Assembly (NCBI GenBank): GCA_963580285.1 | Contig: OY757011.1 | Location: forward strand, 114,734,766-114,798,765 | From: Lucinisca nassula | Taxonomy: Eukaryota; Mollusca; Bivalvia; Lucinida; Lucinidae | Direction: 5' to 3' | DNA: 64,000 bases | Part shown: one piece after another, positions 1 to 9,904 of the stretch | Layout of the letters: each line of letters opens with the position of its first letter | Position numbering within the stretch: position 1 is the stretch's first letter | Notes under the pieces: generated by a model | What the model was told of the DNA's origin: nothing | Seen by the model: the letters and a program-made list of their open reading frames with translations, nothing else | Database searches by the model: none | Translations under genes and position numbers: made by a program

Positions 1-167
1 CATGGTTCAGAGACTTTGCACATGGCCTCCAGCGGAATCCTTGTTTCAAAAAATATTGGAGCTTAATTAATGTTACTTGGTACAAACTTATATCTAGGGA
101 CTGCGACTTTAATGGAAGCATCCATATTTGACCTTGACCTACATTTTATGGTTCATCGACTTTGTGC

Positions 168-466
168 GGCCCTCGCCCATTGGGGCTTGAAGAAATTTAT
201 GGGCTGCATGATGCTTTCATGCAGAGCTGAAACCGACCAGCACACGAGTACTGGTAAACAGCTTAGTGGATCTAAGCCTGCCCAACAAAGCGGTGCGAGT
301 TGGCCTGTCCATGCTTATAAACGCTTGGTTTCATTCGGCGGCAGGGCTTGAGATGTCATTTCATCTCATTTTTGGGTAAAAGTCCCACAAAATTGGAAGC
401 AATGTCTCCAAAATGACCTTTACCGTGTTGACGGGAACATTAAACCTCAAATCAAACAAAAAATCA
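168..466 (+). mobile_element. SINE-V copy 1
   Basis: Full-length copy of a ~300-bp dispersed SINE, here called SINE-V. It begins with 'cgcccattggggcttgaag', has a central 'gagatgtcatttcatctca' block, and ends in the tail 'aaaatgacctttac..gtgttgacgggaac..ttaaacctcaaatcaaac'. It sits inside the array. Imperfect target duplications, tcatcgactttgtg before and tcatcaactttatg after, mark retroposition. The tail is shared with two other SINE families in this window. Confidence 0.8.
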
Positions 467-523
467 TCAACTTTATGAAAATTTGCAACCACCCCAGCCT
501 TCACTGAAATGGTCAAGTTTATT

Positions 524-831
524 TCTTGGCCCCTGCCCATCGGAGCTTAAAGAAATAGATGGGCTCCATGATGCTTCCACGCAGAGCTGAAACAGACCGC
601 ACACGAGTACTGGTAAACCGCTTAGAGGATCTAAGCCTGCCCAGGCAAAGCGGTGTGAGTCAGACCATCCATGCTCATAAACCCTATTTGTTTCATTGGG
701 CGACAGGACCTGAGATGTCATTTCATCTCAGTGTTGGCTAAAATTCCCACAGAATTGGAGGCAACTTCTCCAAAATGACCTATACAGTGTTGGCAGGGAC
801 ATTAAACCTCAAATGAAACAAACAAACAAAT
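524..831 (+). mobile_element. SINE-V copy 2
   Basis: Second full-length SINE-V in the same array, 60 bp after the first. It carries the same 5' block, 'gagatgtcatttcatctca' core and 'gtgttggcagggacattaaa' tail. Flanks 'aagtttatttctt' and 'aaagttcatttctc' are the likely target duplication, so it is an insertion independent of copy 1. Confidence 0.78.
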
Positions 832-1610
832 AAAGTTCATTTCTCAAGAACTGTAAGAGCTTAATGTTACTTGGTACAAACTGTATGTAGGGACTGCAAC
901 TTCAATGCAAGCATCCATATTTGGTCTTGACCTACTTTTTATAGTTCACTGAAAATTTGTGACCACCCTAGCGTTCACTCAAATGGTCGAGTTTATTTCT
1001 CAAGAACTTTTGGGAGCTTATTTAATGTTACAGACTTGTATCTAAGGACTGCAGGCATCCATATTTAACCTTGACCTTCATTCCTTTGTTCACTGACTTG
1101 GTGAAAATTTATGACCACCCTAGCTTTCATCCAAATGGTCAAATTTATTTCTCAAGATTTATAAGAGCCTAATTAATGTTACTTGGTACAAACATGTATC
1201 TAGGGACAGCAACTTTAATGCAAGCATCCATATTTGACCTTCACCTTTGTTTCACGGTTCACTGATTTTGTGACAATTTGCAACCACCCTAGTGTTCATT
1301 CAAATGGTGTAGTTTATTTCTCAAGAGCTATTAGAGCTTTTTTAATGTTACTTGGTACAAACTTGTATCTAGAGATGGCTTCATTTATGGTACTTGAGAT
1401 GGCAATTTTAATGCAAGCATCAATATTTGACAATGACCTACATTTCATGGTTCATAGACTTCATGAATTACAGTGTCAACCCTACTTGAGTTCATTCCTC
1501 AAGAACTATTCAAGCTTCTGTAATGGTATAAGATTGCATCCAGGAATGGCATCTTCTGTGCAAGCATCCATTGTTTGACCTTGACCTACATTACAAGGTT
1601 TGGTGACTTT

Positions 1611-2100
1611 TTTCCCCCACAGGCCTTCAGCAGATTTCTTGTTATATACTATAGTATATAATTTTTTGTTTGGAAATACTATTGCTTAACTGACACAGTG
1701 TCTGCTTTGATCTCAAAAATAGTACTATAAAAAGCTGGCAGTGCACCAGTACCTGCTACATGTATATATATGAAAAAAGGAAAAAACCTGCTTGCATATC
1801 ATATACATGTAATAATATCCATGAACTTTATCCTTGGCTTTAAGACACAATTGGCATCAATTGACCTCTGCTTTGTTGTCTGCTGGTTGCTTAAAAAGTC
1901 ATTGTTGCAAACAGTGTTGATCCAGATCAGGCTGCTTTTCTTCTAGCAGACTGATCAGGATCCACACTGTCTGTATTCAAAAATATTTTTAAGAAGTTTT
2001 CAAGAAGCAGCTGATGACATAAACAGACAACATTTTAATGCAGTTTTTCTTGCCATCATGAGGGTTTAATTTTTTCTTGCTCCCTTACATAACACAGCCG
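1611..2100. repeat. AT-rich spacer with a degenerate hairpin MITE (about 1850-2070)
   Basis: At 1611-1850 I see only AT-rich sequence. From about 1850 a decayed MITE can be read. It has the dispersed core 'cagtgttgatccagatcag' at 1911-1929, an inverted partner 'ctgatcaggatccacactg' about 30 bp later, and terminal blocks related to the MITE at 53820-54060. No coding signal was found. Confidence 0.5.
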
Positions 2101-2470
2101 TATGATAAATGCACACACACACACAAAGATAAAATGGACCCCGTCAAGCGATTTTGGTACTTATCGCCTTTGCGAGCAGCGAAGATTCAGGCGAGCCTGC
2201 GCATCCCCGCAGTCTCGCCAGAACCTTCGCTGCTCGCTCATACAAGCAGTGAATCAAGAGGACCCTTCATACAGAAAGCCATATCCCTGGCCTCTCTAAA
2301 TGGCTGGGCATGCGCAGTTAAAATTTGTCATGACGGAATGCTCGAAGACACAAATTCGCTTGGCGGGGCTAAAATGAGTCCTGACATTTCACATGAAATG
2401 ATGAGACTTGCATTTATCGAAAAGAAAAGTGAGGAATATTATCTTGCTTGGAGCTTTCAGAGTTAACTCT
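2101..2470. other. GC-richer block with a strong hairpin
   Basis: The block is noticeably richer in GC and CpG than its surroundings. Arms GCGAGCAGCGAAG (2172-2184) and CTTCGCTGCTCGC (2225-2237) are exact reverse complements, and partial pairing continues inward. An open frame of 129 codons (2077-2466) crosses it, but it passes through the hairpin and matches no family I know. It may be a relic of a foldback element; a promoter role for RPL38 is unlikely without an upstream coding exon nearby. Confidence 0.4.
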
Positions 2471-2690
2471 TAGAGTGCCACAGAAACATTTTCAGCACAT
2501 GGCTGTTTTATATTTTGAATTATTTTTTATTTATGAGAAAAGAGTGCTTTTATAGAACATATTTGATATTTCATATGCAGACAATTTACATGTAAAGTCA
2601 AGCCTTGCTTTCTCTGAAAAATAAGAAAAAAAAAATTAAAAATGACTTGTGCAATTGTCGTGATTGTTAGGTCAAGGGTTATGTGTGTAA
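2471..2690. other. AT-rich spacer, nothing recognised
   Basis: AT-rich intronic sequence with poly-A runs. No repeat family or exon is recognised. Confidence 0.5.
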
Positions 2691-3276
<586 letters not shown>

Positions 3277-3454
3277 TAGCCATTAATGTCTGATTTTCTG
3301 GCAAGAAAGTTTTGGATATGATTCTGTGAGTTAGGTATAATTCTTGGATAAGCCTTTTCTCAAGATTATAATACATGAAGAGTGTTGGGTATGATTAATA
3401 TCCCAAAACTCAACCCTTGTAATTTTGGGTGTGTGTGTGTGTGTGTGTGGGGGG

Positions 3455-3606
3455 GGGGGTTATGGCCCTTTCAAGATTATTTCACATATCAAGCCAATTG
3501 TTAATCAGAGGTGGATGAAAACTGGGAGTAAGTATCTGGAGAAAAAACACCTGACCTTCCGTTGCAGAACATGGGGTCTCATGTGTGACCCGAGCCAGGC
3601 TTAATC
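3455..3606 (-). mobile_element. SINE-L fragment
   Basis: It matches the body of the tRNA-headed SINE at 49022-49247 ('ggccctttcaagattatttc', 'cacctgaccttc.gttgcagaac', 'tgtgacccgagc'). The tRNA-like head is missing, so the copy is truncated. Confidence 0.7.
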
Positions 3607-3990
3607 TAACCCTTGAATTACCTCTACCTTTGTGCTTAGGAGTCTAAGCCTGCCCAGGCAAAGTGGTGAGAGTGGGACCGTACCTACATAGTAACCCTTT
3701 TGTTTTGTTTGGGCGGCAGGGATTGAGATGTCATTTCATCTCAATGTCGAGTGAAAGTCCCACAAAATTGGAAGCAACATCTCCGAAATGACCTAAATAG
3801 TTTTGACGGGGACGTAAAATCTCAATTCAAACAAACAAAACCTCTACCTTTGTAAACAGTGTGGATCTAGGTCAGATGGCTTCTGTCATTTACTTGGCTA
3901 ATTTTGAATTGATACATTATATCAAGTAATTTGATTGGTTGATAGTCAGAAATAGGTGTGGCAAAAAGGAGAAGAGATTATTAAACTCCT
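3607..3990. mobile_element. MITE-C copy split by SINE-V
   Basis: 'taacccttgaattacctcta' opens the element. The interior resumes after the SINE with 'cctctacctttgtaaacagt', 'gatctaggtcagatggcttc' and 'caagtaatttgattggttga', the same order as the complete copy at 6709-6915. The SINE-V at 3634-3839 interrupts it. Confidence 0.7.
3634..3839 (+). mobile_element. SINE-V copy 3, 5'-truncated, with clear target duplication
   Basis: The copy begins inside the SINE at 'gaggatctaagcctgcccagg'-type sequence and runs through the 'gagatgtcatttcatctca' core to the standard tail. The 14-bp sequence ACCTCTACCTTTGT is present on both sides (3620-3633 and 3840-3853). That is a textbook retroposition duplication, and it shows the SINE landed in the older MITE. 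Confidence 0.85.
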
Positions 3991-4139
3991 ACTTATGGAT
4001 AATGGATACATCTTCAGATGAGGCAGTGTTTTCATGATATATATTTGACTCCCTTGTGAATTGGGGTTCCTCTGGAGAAAATTCTTACCTTTAAGAGGAG
4101 ACCCTTTTTCCATGGGGATTTATTTAACAGAAAACAAGG

Positions 4140-4366
4140 GGGGTGGTTGGGTGAGGCGAAGATGGCATCTTGCTCCAATGGGGCAGCTTGCAGTTGGACA
4201 AGGCCTGCTGTCTTTGCACCTGGTAAGGACAGAGGGGGGTTGCTTTATTTTTCCTGTATCTTCACTTCCATTCATTTTTGTCCTCCCCTGTCTCTCTCTT
4301 CTTTCTCATTTCTCTTGGAGACAACACAAAATGACTCACAAAGTTTGTCCTTTGACATGTTGCTAT
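4140..4366 (+). repeat. Dispersed repeat ('gtggttgggtgaggcgaag' family)
   Basis: The start 'ggtggttgggtgaggcgaag', a CT-rich middle and the end 'gacaacacaaaatgactcac' recur at 17834-18060 and 24880-25060 in part. The class is unknown; it could be part of a longer tRNA-type SINE. Overlapping open frames at 4061-4524 are not gene-like. Confidence 0.5.
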
Positions 4367-4672
4367 TGGCCGGCCTTGGTAGCTCAGAAGGATGCGCCTC
4401 TGACTGGGGATCAGGAGGATGCGGGTTAGATACCTGCTGGGGTCGGCAACATTCTTTCCTGGAGATTGATCATGAAATCTTTTCTAAGGTCATTCTCTCC
4501 CTTCCTTTGTCCTGTACTGGTTAACCGCTTACCTATAGCTTGCCCAGGAAAAGTGTGGATAGGTAAACTGACCGGCTCAAAAATGACCTAAATTATAAAA
4601 TAGTGCTGACTGGGCCGTTAAACTCCAATGCAATACAAATGACATGTTAAACCCCACAATACAATCAATCAA
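4366..4672 (+). mobile_element. SINE-T copy 1 (tRNA-headed)
   Basis: The 5' head resembles a tRNA. It has an A-box-like TAGCTCAGAAGGATG near 4380 and a B-box-like GGTTAGATACC at 4424-4434. A unique body and the tail 'aaaatgacctaaat..gtgctgactgggccgttaaac' follow. The full ~300-bp family is also seen on the minus strand at 35576-35886. The tail is shared with SINE-V. Confidence 0.82.
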
Positions 4673-5006
4673 TACATACCTGTGTTATCAGGAGGGAAAC
4701 TCCCCCCATTTTGATGCTAATTTTTGCCTAATTTATGCTAAATTTTAGTAAAATTTTGGAGTCTCATTTGAACTGAGAATTTCCCAACATATTAGTTACA
4801 TTTCCGGGAGATGTAATGAGGGAGTCTCTCATCACAGTGGCAAATCTGCCTCGTACAATTTAAAAAATTATCACTTGTCTGTCAAGACAGAAAACAAACA
4901 GGCTTTAGAAAATTATGGAAAATACATGACCTGTATATCCATTCCTATTCCAGTTAACAAGTTTGCTGACCAATCTCTAATGCGTATCATTATTTCTATT
5001 TTTCAG

Positions 5007-5060
5007 GTCTGGCTGTGAAAGAGTTGAAATGATCTGTCACTGCAGTTCTTGTAAATAAAA
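5007..5060 (+). CDS. RPL38: Ribosomal protein eL38 (RPL38), terminal exon and polyA signal
   Basis: After the acceptor at 5005-5006, 'gt' completes the glycine codon begun in the previous exon. LAVKELK and TGA (5030-5032) follow, exactly the eL38 C-terminus (PPGLAVKELK). The 3' UTR is very short: AATAAA lies at 5054-5059, in an A-rich stretch. The coding part is 5007-5032. A repeated SINE-T copy begins only ~55 bp further on. Confidence 0.95.
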
Positions 5061-5112
5061 AAAGGAAAAAAAAATAGTATATCTTGCATCATCATTCTAT
5101 CCCTTTCAATTT

Positions 5113-5362
5113 GATACCTGCTGAGGTTGGCAACATTCTTATATATATGGAGATTGATCATGAAATCTTTCTATGGTCATTCTCTCCCTTCTGCTGATTC
5201 AAGAAGGGCAGTTGTCAGTTTCTGGCGAAAGAATGGGCACTGTATTGGTTAACCGCTTACATATATATATTTAAAGCCTGCCTAGGAAAAGTGTGGATAG
5301 GTAAACTGACCAGCACAAAAATGACCTACAATGTGTTGGCTGGGCTGTTAAACTCCAATACA
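5113..5362 (+). mobile_element. SINE-T copy 2, 5'-truncated
   Basis: It begins at the 'gatacctgctgaggttggca' part of the SINE, just after the B box, and runs to 'aaaatgacctacaatgtgtt..ctgggctgttaaactccaat'. The tRNA-like head is lost. The next 130 bp (5363-5490) show nothing recognisable. Confidence 0.75.
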
Positions 5363-5490
5363 CACAAGTCTTTCCCATTCAAGCAAATGAGTCCAGAGTA
5401 AGAGTGAGATACCATAAATTACTTCTATTGGGGGTTCTTCTTGAATAAATAGAGCAGGAGATTATTTTTCTAATAAAAACAATGATTAAA

Positions 5491-5985
5491 GCTTATCCTG
5501 CTGAACAGCACAACGCCTACCTTTGCAAGCATTGTAGATACAGATCAGATGGCTTCTGAAGCCATCTGGTCAGGAGATGCGGAAAACCCCTGAAAGGGTA
5601 TATTGGCAAACAGTGCCGGCCCAGATCAGATGCCACGCCTGTCGGGGGCTGGAGAAATAGATTGGGCTGCAGGGTGCTTCCGCGCAGAGCTGAAACCGGC
5701 CAAACTTGTGTACTGGTAAACAACTTGGGTCTAAGCCTGCCCAGGAAAAGTGATGTCAGTCAGACGGGAGCAGTCTGACTAGCCTAGCGGTTTCTATGGG
5801 TGGTAGTGCATGAGATGTCATTTCATCTCAGTGTGGGGTAAAAGTCCCACAAAATTGGAAGCAACATCTCCAAAATGACCTTAGTGTTGACGGGGATATA
5901 AAACCTCAAACGTCACAGAACGCGGCGCCTGATCAGGGCCTTCACTATTTGCTAACAGAATTTTCCGTCAAAAAATAGAATAAAA
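5491..5985. mobile_element. MITE-C fragment joined to MITE-A, the latter split by SINE-V copy 4
   Basis: At 5491-5575 is a MITE-C piece with the hairpin 'cagatggcttctgaagccatctg'-type core. From ~5575 a MITE-A left half ('cccagatcagatgccac') is interrupted at 5639-5916 by a SINE-V ('ggggctggagaaatagattg' to 'gggatataaaacctcaaac'). The MITE-A right half resumes with 'gtcacagaacgcggcgcctg'. The insertion is inside the loop of the MITE hairpin. Confidence 0.65.
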
Positions 5986-6104
5986 ACAAAAAATAGGCCT
6001 AAATCCTTTATATGACAAATGGCCTTGACCAACATATAGCAATGGAAGAGTCCACTAGTATATTTTGGTTCAGTAGGATGAATCTTTATGCTGAACATTG
6101 AAAG

Positions 6105-6240
6105 GGCCATCGTGGTCCAGCAGTGAAGAGCACTTGCTCTTAAACAATAGGTCTTTCGTCACTGGTTTTTAGCCTCGCACTGGTCACGACAGACATCAAG
6201 TTCTGCAACTGAAAATTAAGTGTTTTTTCTCTCGGTACTC
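6105..6240 (+). mobile_element. SINE-L head fragment
   Basis: 'gggccatcgtggtccagcag' followed by 'gaagagcacttgctctt' and 'aataggtctttcgtcactgg' aligns with the tRNA-like head of SINE-L at 49180-49247 (reverse complement). The body is truncated or diverged. Confidence 0.45.
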
Positions 6241-6708
6241 TGATTTTTAGCCCAACTGAGCCGAAAGCTCACAAGGTGAGCTTATAGTATACCAGTGGTC
6301 TGTTGTCTGTCCACATCATCTTCTAAGAAACCACTGGGCCAGTTGGTGTCATGCTATATTAACAGCATCTGTGGCTCACGGGAACTAAGGGTTATATAAT
6401 TGGTCCAGGTCACATGACCAAGATGGCCGCCATGCCCATATAAGGTAAAATTTTCCCCAGAACCATAAGTCAGATGCCCTTGAAAGACAGCAAAAGGGAC
6501 TCGAGCCCTTCAAAAGTTTTATAAATGATGATCCTGGGTTGACCTTGACCTATTTTACGGCAAGATGACAAGGGTCTAAATTTATTACAAATCTTAAGAG
6601 GAAGCGCTATATGTTGACCCTTTTAAAAATGAGAGGAAAAATGAGTATTCATTCTGAAAATCTCCAGGACAGCTGTGGAAATCGATAATGCTTTTAAAAC
6701 TATTAACC

Positions 6709-6917
6709 CTTATCTTGCTGTTCACGACAACCCCTATCTTTGGAAACAGTGTAGATCCAGATCAGATGGCTTCTTCAGAAGCCATCTGATCAGGATCTAC
6801 ACTGTTTGGCATTCAGTTTATGAATTTGTAGCAATAAATTACATCAAGTAATTTGATTGGTTGATAGACAGAAATGGGTGTGGCTTAAATGAATATTCAG
6901 CAAGAGAAGGGTTAACA
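6709..6917. mobile_element. MITE-C, complete copy
   Basis: Terminal inverted repeats are 'taacccttatcttgctg' and 'cagcaagagaagggtta', with TTAA-like ends. A near-perfect hairpin core pairs 'gtagatccagatcagatggc' with 'gccatctgatcaggatctac'. A 'tcaagtaatttgattggttg' tail block follows. The same family is seen at 3607-3990 and 63282-63482. Confidence 0.8.
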
Positions 6918-7042
6918 TGCCAAGAAAACCCATCTGAAAATATCTGCTTTCTTTGCATTGCATTATGGTAACAAAAATCCGTGTGACATAGTGCATTCTT
7001 TCATACCTCCAAAATTGTTAATTTTAGGATGAAAATCTGTGA

Positions 7043-7392
7043 TACAGTAGAACTCTGATGGCTCGAACACCGATGGCTCGTTTACCATGGCTGAGTCGAA
7101 CCCGTTTTTGAGTCCCTAAAGAATGCCTATACATACTAAGTAGTGTGAGATAATTAAGGAGATTTTCGACTTTTATCTTGCAGATGTATGCTGTGTGTAC
7201 ACATTAGAATCGCCTCGACGTGGCGATTCTAATGAGTTTACACAACATACATTTTTATAGAATACCGAAAATGTGTCCCAAAATAAGCCCCGTTAAGCCT
7301 CCTGGCAGTAACCCTCAGTGGCTCGAACTACCCCTGTCTCTAACAGATTTTCATTGTCCCAAAGGTGTTCGAGCCATTGAGGTTCGACTGTA
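7043..7392. mobile_element. ~350-bp MITE with TCGA-rich TIRs
   Basis: The left arm 'tacagtagaactctgatggc' + 'tcgaacacc' is mirrored by 'ggtgttcgagccattgagg' + 'ttcgactgta' at 7364-7392. A second internal hairpin, 'attagaatcgcctcgacgtg' + 'gcgattctaat', lies at 7204-7233. No coding capacity. Confidence 0.75.
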
Positions 7393-7653
7393 TGTTATTC
7401 TTATGTATACATAGGTTGTAGGTGCTCGTTAGAACCGCCTCATGAGGCTTCTGGTTTCTTTGAGGTTTTCCCTATATAAGCCTATGTAAAACCAGTGGGC
7501 CCCGGCGGGGGGCATTTTTTTGACCCCAAGGGTATAATTTGAACAATCTTGGTAGAGCTCCACTAGATGAAGCTTCATACTAAATATCAAAGACCTGACC
7601 CTTCTGGTTTCAGACAAGAAGATTTTTAAAGGTTTTTCCTCTATAAGCCTATG

Positions 7654-8906
7654 TACGAGGGCTGATTGTGAGCCTCGTATTGAAGGAGGTACGCAGGGAT
7701 GTTCAAGTCCTATTATTCTCTGGCTATACAGGGCCTTGTACCGAAGGACTGGCCTCATTTAGTCAGTTTATATCGACGAGGTAGTACTCTAACAAGACCA
7801 GCAGCTTTTGCAAAATGGACAACATCGGTGAAAGAGCAGCGATCCAAAGGTTTGACACCAAAGGATATCCATAATGATATTGTAGCAACACTAGGGAAAG
7901 ATGCCCCTATATATGCTACAGTGAAAAGGTGGGTGGTGGAATTCAAGCGCGGCAGACAGAGCCTTTAGGATGGCCCATCTCCTGGAAGGCCTGTCAATAT
8001 TGCAACCCCAGAAATGTTCAATAAAGTCCATGATAATGTTAGCACTGACATACGAGTCGCAGAAAGATATATAGCCAGTAGAGTTAGCATTTCACAGGAA
8101 AGAGTACATTCCATTCTGACAGAGGATCTTGCAATGAGAAAGCTTTTCGGCCCGATGGGTACCAAGACTTCTGACAGTTGATCAGAAGCACACCAGGCGC
8201 ACATTATCGCATGCTAATCTTAACCTTTTTCAGGAAGATCCTGCCAACTTTCTTCAGCGATTTATCACTATGGATGAAACGGGCCTATCATTTTAGCCGA
8301 GGCCAAACAACAATGGAAGCACCCCAAAGAAGGCGAAGACTGTTCCTTCAGCTGGGAAGGTTATGGCCTTAGTTTTCTGGGACGCAGATGGTATTCTGCT
8401 GATAGATTATCTCCAAATGGGACAAACAATCGATGCCACATACTATGCTTCACTTCTGACGCATTTGCGGGAAAATATTTAACTTAGCGCCGCGGAAAGC
8501 TGACTAAAGGTGTGTAGTTCCATTAGGACAATGCTAACTAAAGGTGTGTTGTTCCATTAGGACAATGCTCCTGTGCACAAGTCATTGATATGGCTGCCAT
8601 TCACGATTGTGGCTTTAAATTGATTGAGCATCCACCTTATTCACCTGATCTCGCTCCATCAGACTTCCATCTATTTCCAAAACTGAAAATGGCTATTTCA
8701 CGCACCTCCTTTCAGTCTGATGATGGCATCATATATGGAGTGGATAACTTTCTGAACAGCCAAGAAAAGGAGTTTTATAAAATAGGAATTGAGGCCCTTA
8801 AACACCGCTGGCAAAAGTGTACAGATACTGAAGGGGATTATGTTAATAAATAATACAATATGTCCGACAAAAGTCAAATACTTCACCATACCAATTGGCC
8901 ATCGTA
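7654..8906 (+). mobile_element. Mariner (Tc1/mariner superfamily), decayed copy
   Basis: A 1.25-kb element flanked by TA. The ends TACGAGGGCTGATTG and, inverted, TACGATGGCCAATTG match at 12 of 15 positions. The empty site can be read from the repeat unit at 7473-7503: 'aagcctatg' + TA + 'aaaccagtgggcc' equals the joined flanks. Transposase remains in pieces in several frames: an HTH region (DIHNDIVATLGKDAPIYAT, 7858-7914), ITMDETG with the first catalytic Asp (~8264), DNAPVH with the second (its preceding Gln is a TAG stop), and YSPDLAPSDFHLF with the third (~8640-8675). Frameshifts and stops make it a pseudogene. A 34-bp tandem duplication lies at 8501-8568. Confidence 0.85.
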
Positions 8907-9237
8907 AAATCAATGGGTCACGGCGCGGGGGCATTTTTGACCCCAGGGCTATAATTTGAACAATCTTGGGTAGAGGTCCACTGGATGAAGCCAAATCATA
9001 CCAAATCTTCTGGTTTCAGGCAAGGAAATATTAAAAGTTTTTTTTTTCTTCTTATTTTCTCCTTTTCGGAATGGAATTCTTTGAGGATCACCCAAAGATC
9101 ATTTCTGCCAAGTTTGATCAAAATCTGTTCAGTTGTTTATGAGATGTCATATAAAGGAATTGAGGATGGACAGACGGACAACGACGGACGGTGAGTGATC
9201 ACAATAGCACCCCGAGCCTTCGGCTCGGGTGAGCTAA

Positions 9238-9660
9238 AAAACGAAAAATAGGCCTGACACCCAGATCTACACTGCTTACAGTACAGAATTTAAGGGTTAA
9301 ATGAAACGGTCTAAGTCCCTGTTCAGGACCATATTTCCAGCCTACACTCAGAGACAGTCGATCCACCAGTTCTGTCAGTGCTTTGATTACTGATCAACGT
9401 GTCAGAAAACGTGCTAGAAATAAAAGTTGCCCAGGGCAAATATTTTAACCTGATACGTGCCTCAGTGCAACCAACGAACCTATGGGCACATGGAAAATGA
9501 AGGCTGATAGCTGATCTGTGCCTTCATTTTGCACAAAAATACATACAATTCTCTGTCCAATGAGTACTCTCTAGAATTGGTCTCTGATGGACCAACATGG
9601 ATGTTTTCTCATGCGGAAGCAGACTGCAGGCAAACTGCAGATCCATAGGCGTCACAATGT
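9238..9660. other. Spacer, MITE end then unrecognised sequence
   Basis: 9238-9305 resembles the right half of a hairpin MITE ('agatctacactgctt', 'aatttaagggttaa'). 9306-9660 shows nothing I recognise and no exon-like open frame. Confidence 0.4.
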
Positions 9661-9904
9661 CATTGTATTCAGGGTATATATATCGGGGGTGCATTGATGG
9701 AATTTAATATAGCTTCACACAAATGTTGCTTATGATAATATATTGAGCGGGTTAGATTTTTAAGGTCATGGCCTCAAGGTCACTGTAGCTACTTTTTATC
9801 ATCGCTCTAGCACCTGCATTTATCGACGGATTTTAATATAGCTTTCACACGATTTAATGTTGCTAATGGTAATATCTCAAGCATTTATGACTTTTCAAGG
9901 TCAT

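Larger units (their letters stand above)
1..1610. repeat. Degenerate tandem array, ~150-190 bp units, with two inserted SINEs
   Basis: The motif GCAAGCATCCATATTTGACC recurs at about 115, 906, 1065, 1220, 1414 and 1561. Each copy is followed by a 'ttgacctacat' block and a 'gaccaccctagcgttcat' block. Unit spacing is about 150-190 bp once the SINEs are removed. Small open frames here are only translations of the repeat. This type of array is common in bivalve non-coding elements of the pearl/Helentron kind; the left terminus lies outside the window, so the element class is inferred. Confidence 0.8.
6241..9237. mobile_element. Composite pearl/Helentron-like element with inverted AGCTCA termini
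   Basis: The left end 'tttttagcccaactgagccg' and the right end '...cgagccttcggctcgggtga' + 'gctaaaaa' are inverted relatives. A CCGAGCC/GGCTCGG hairpin lies 10 bp from the right end. The interior includes a 'ccactgggcc' start block and a partial array of ~170-bp units (about 7440, 7600, 8907). Other elements have been added inside: a MITE-C, a TCGA-type MITE and a mariner. The terminal hairpin and A/T-rich ends are what is described for Helentron-derived non-autonomous elements; no Rep/helicase is present here. Confidence 0.55.

Noticed and set aside
2077..2466. 129-codon open frame
   Set aside because: It crosses a perfect hairpin, has no family resemblance, and has no splice relation to RPL38.
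4369..4440. tRNA gene-like sequence
   Set aside because: A and B boxes are present, but it is the head of a repeated SINE; the acceptor stem does not close. The same holds at 35822, 43426, 49247 and 61951.
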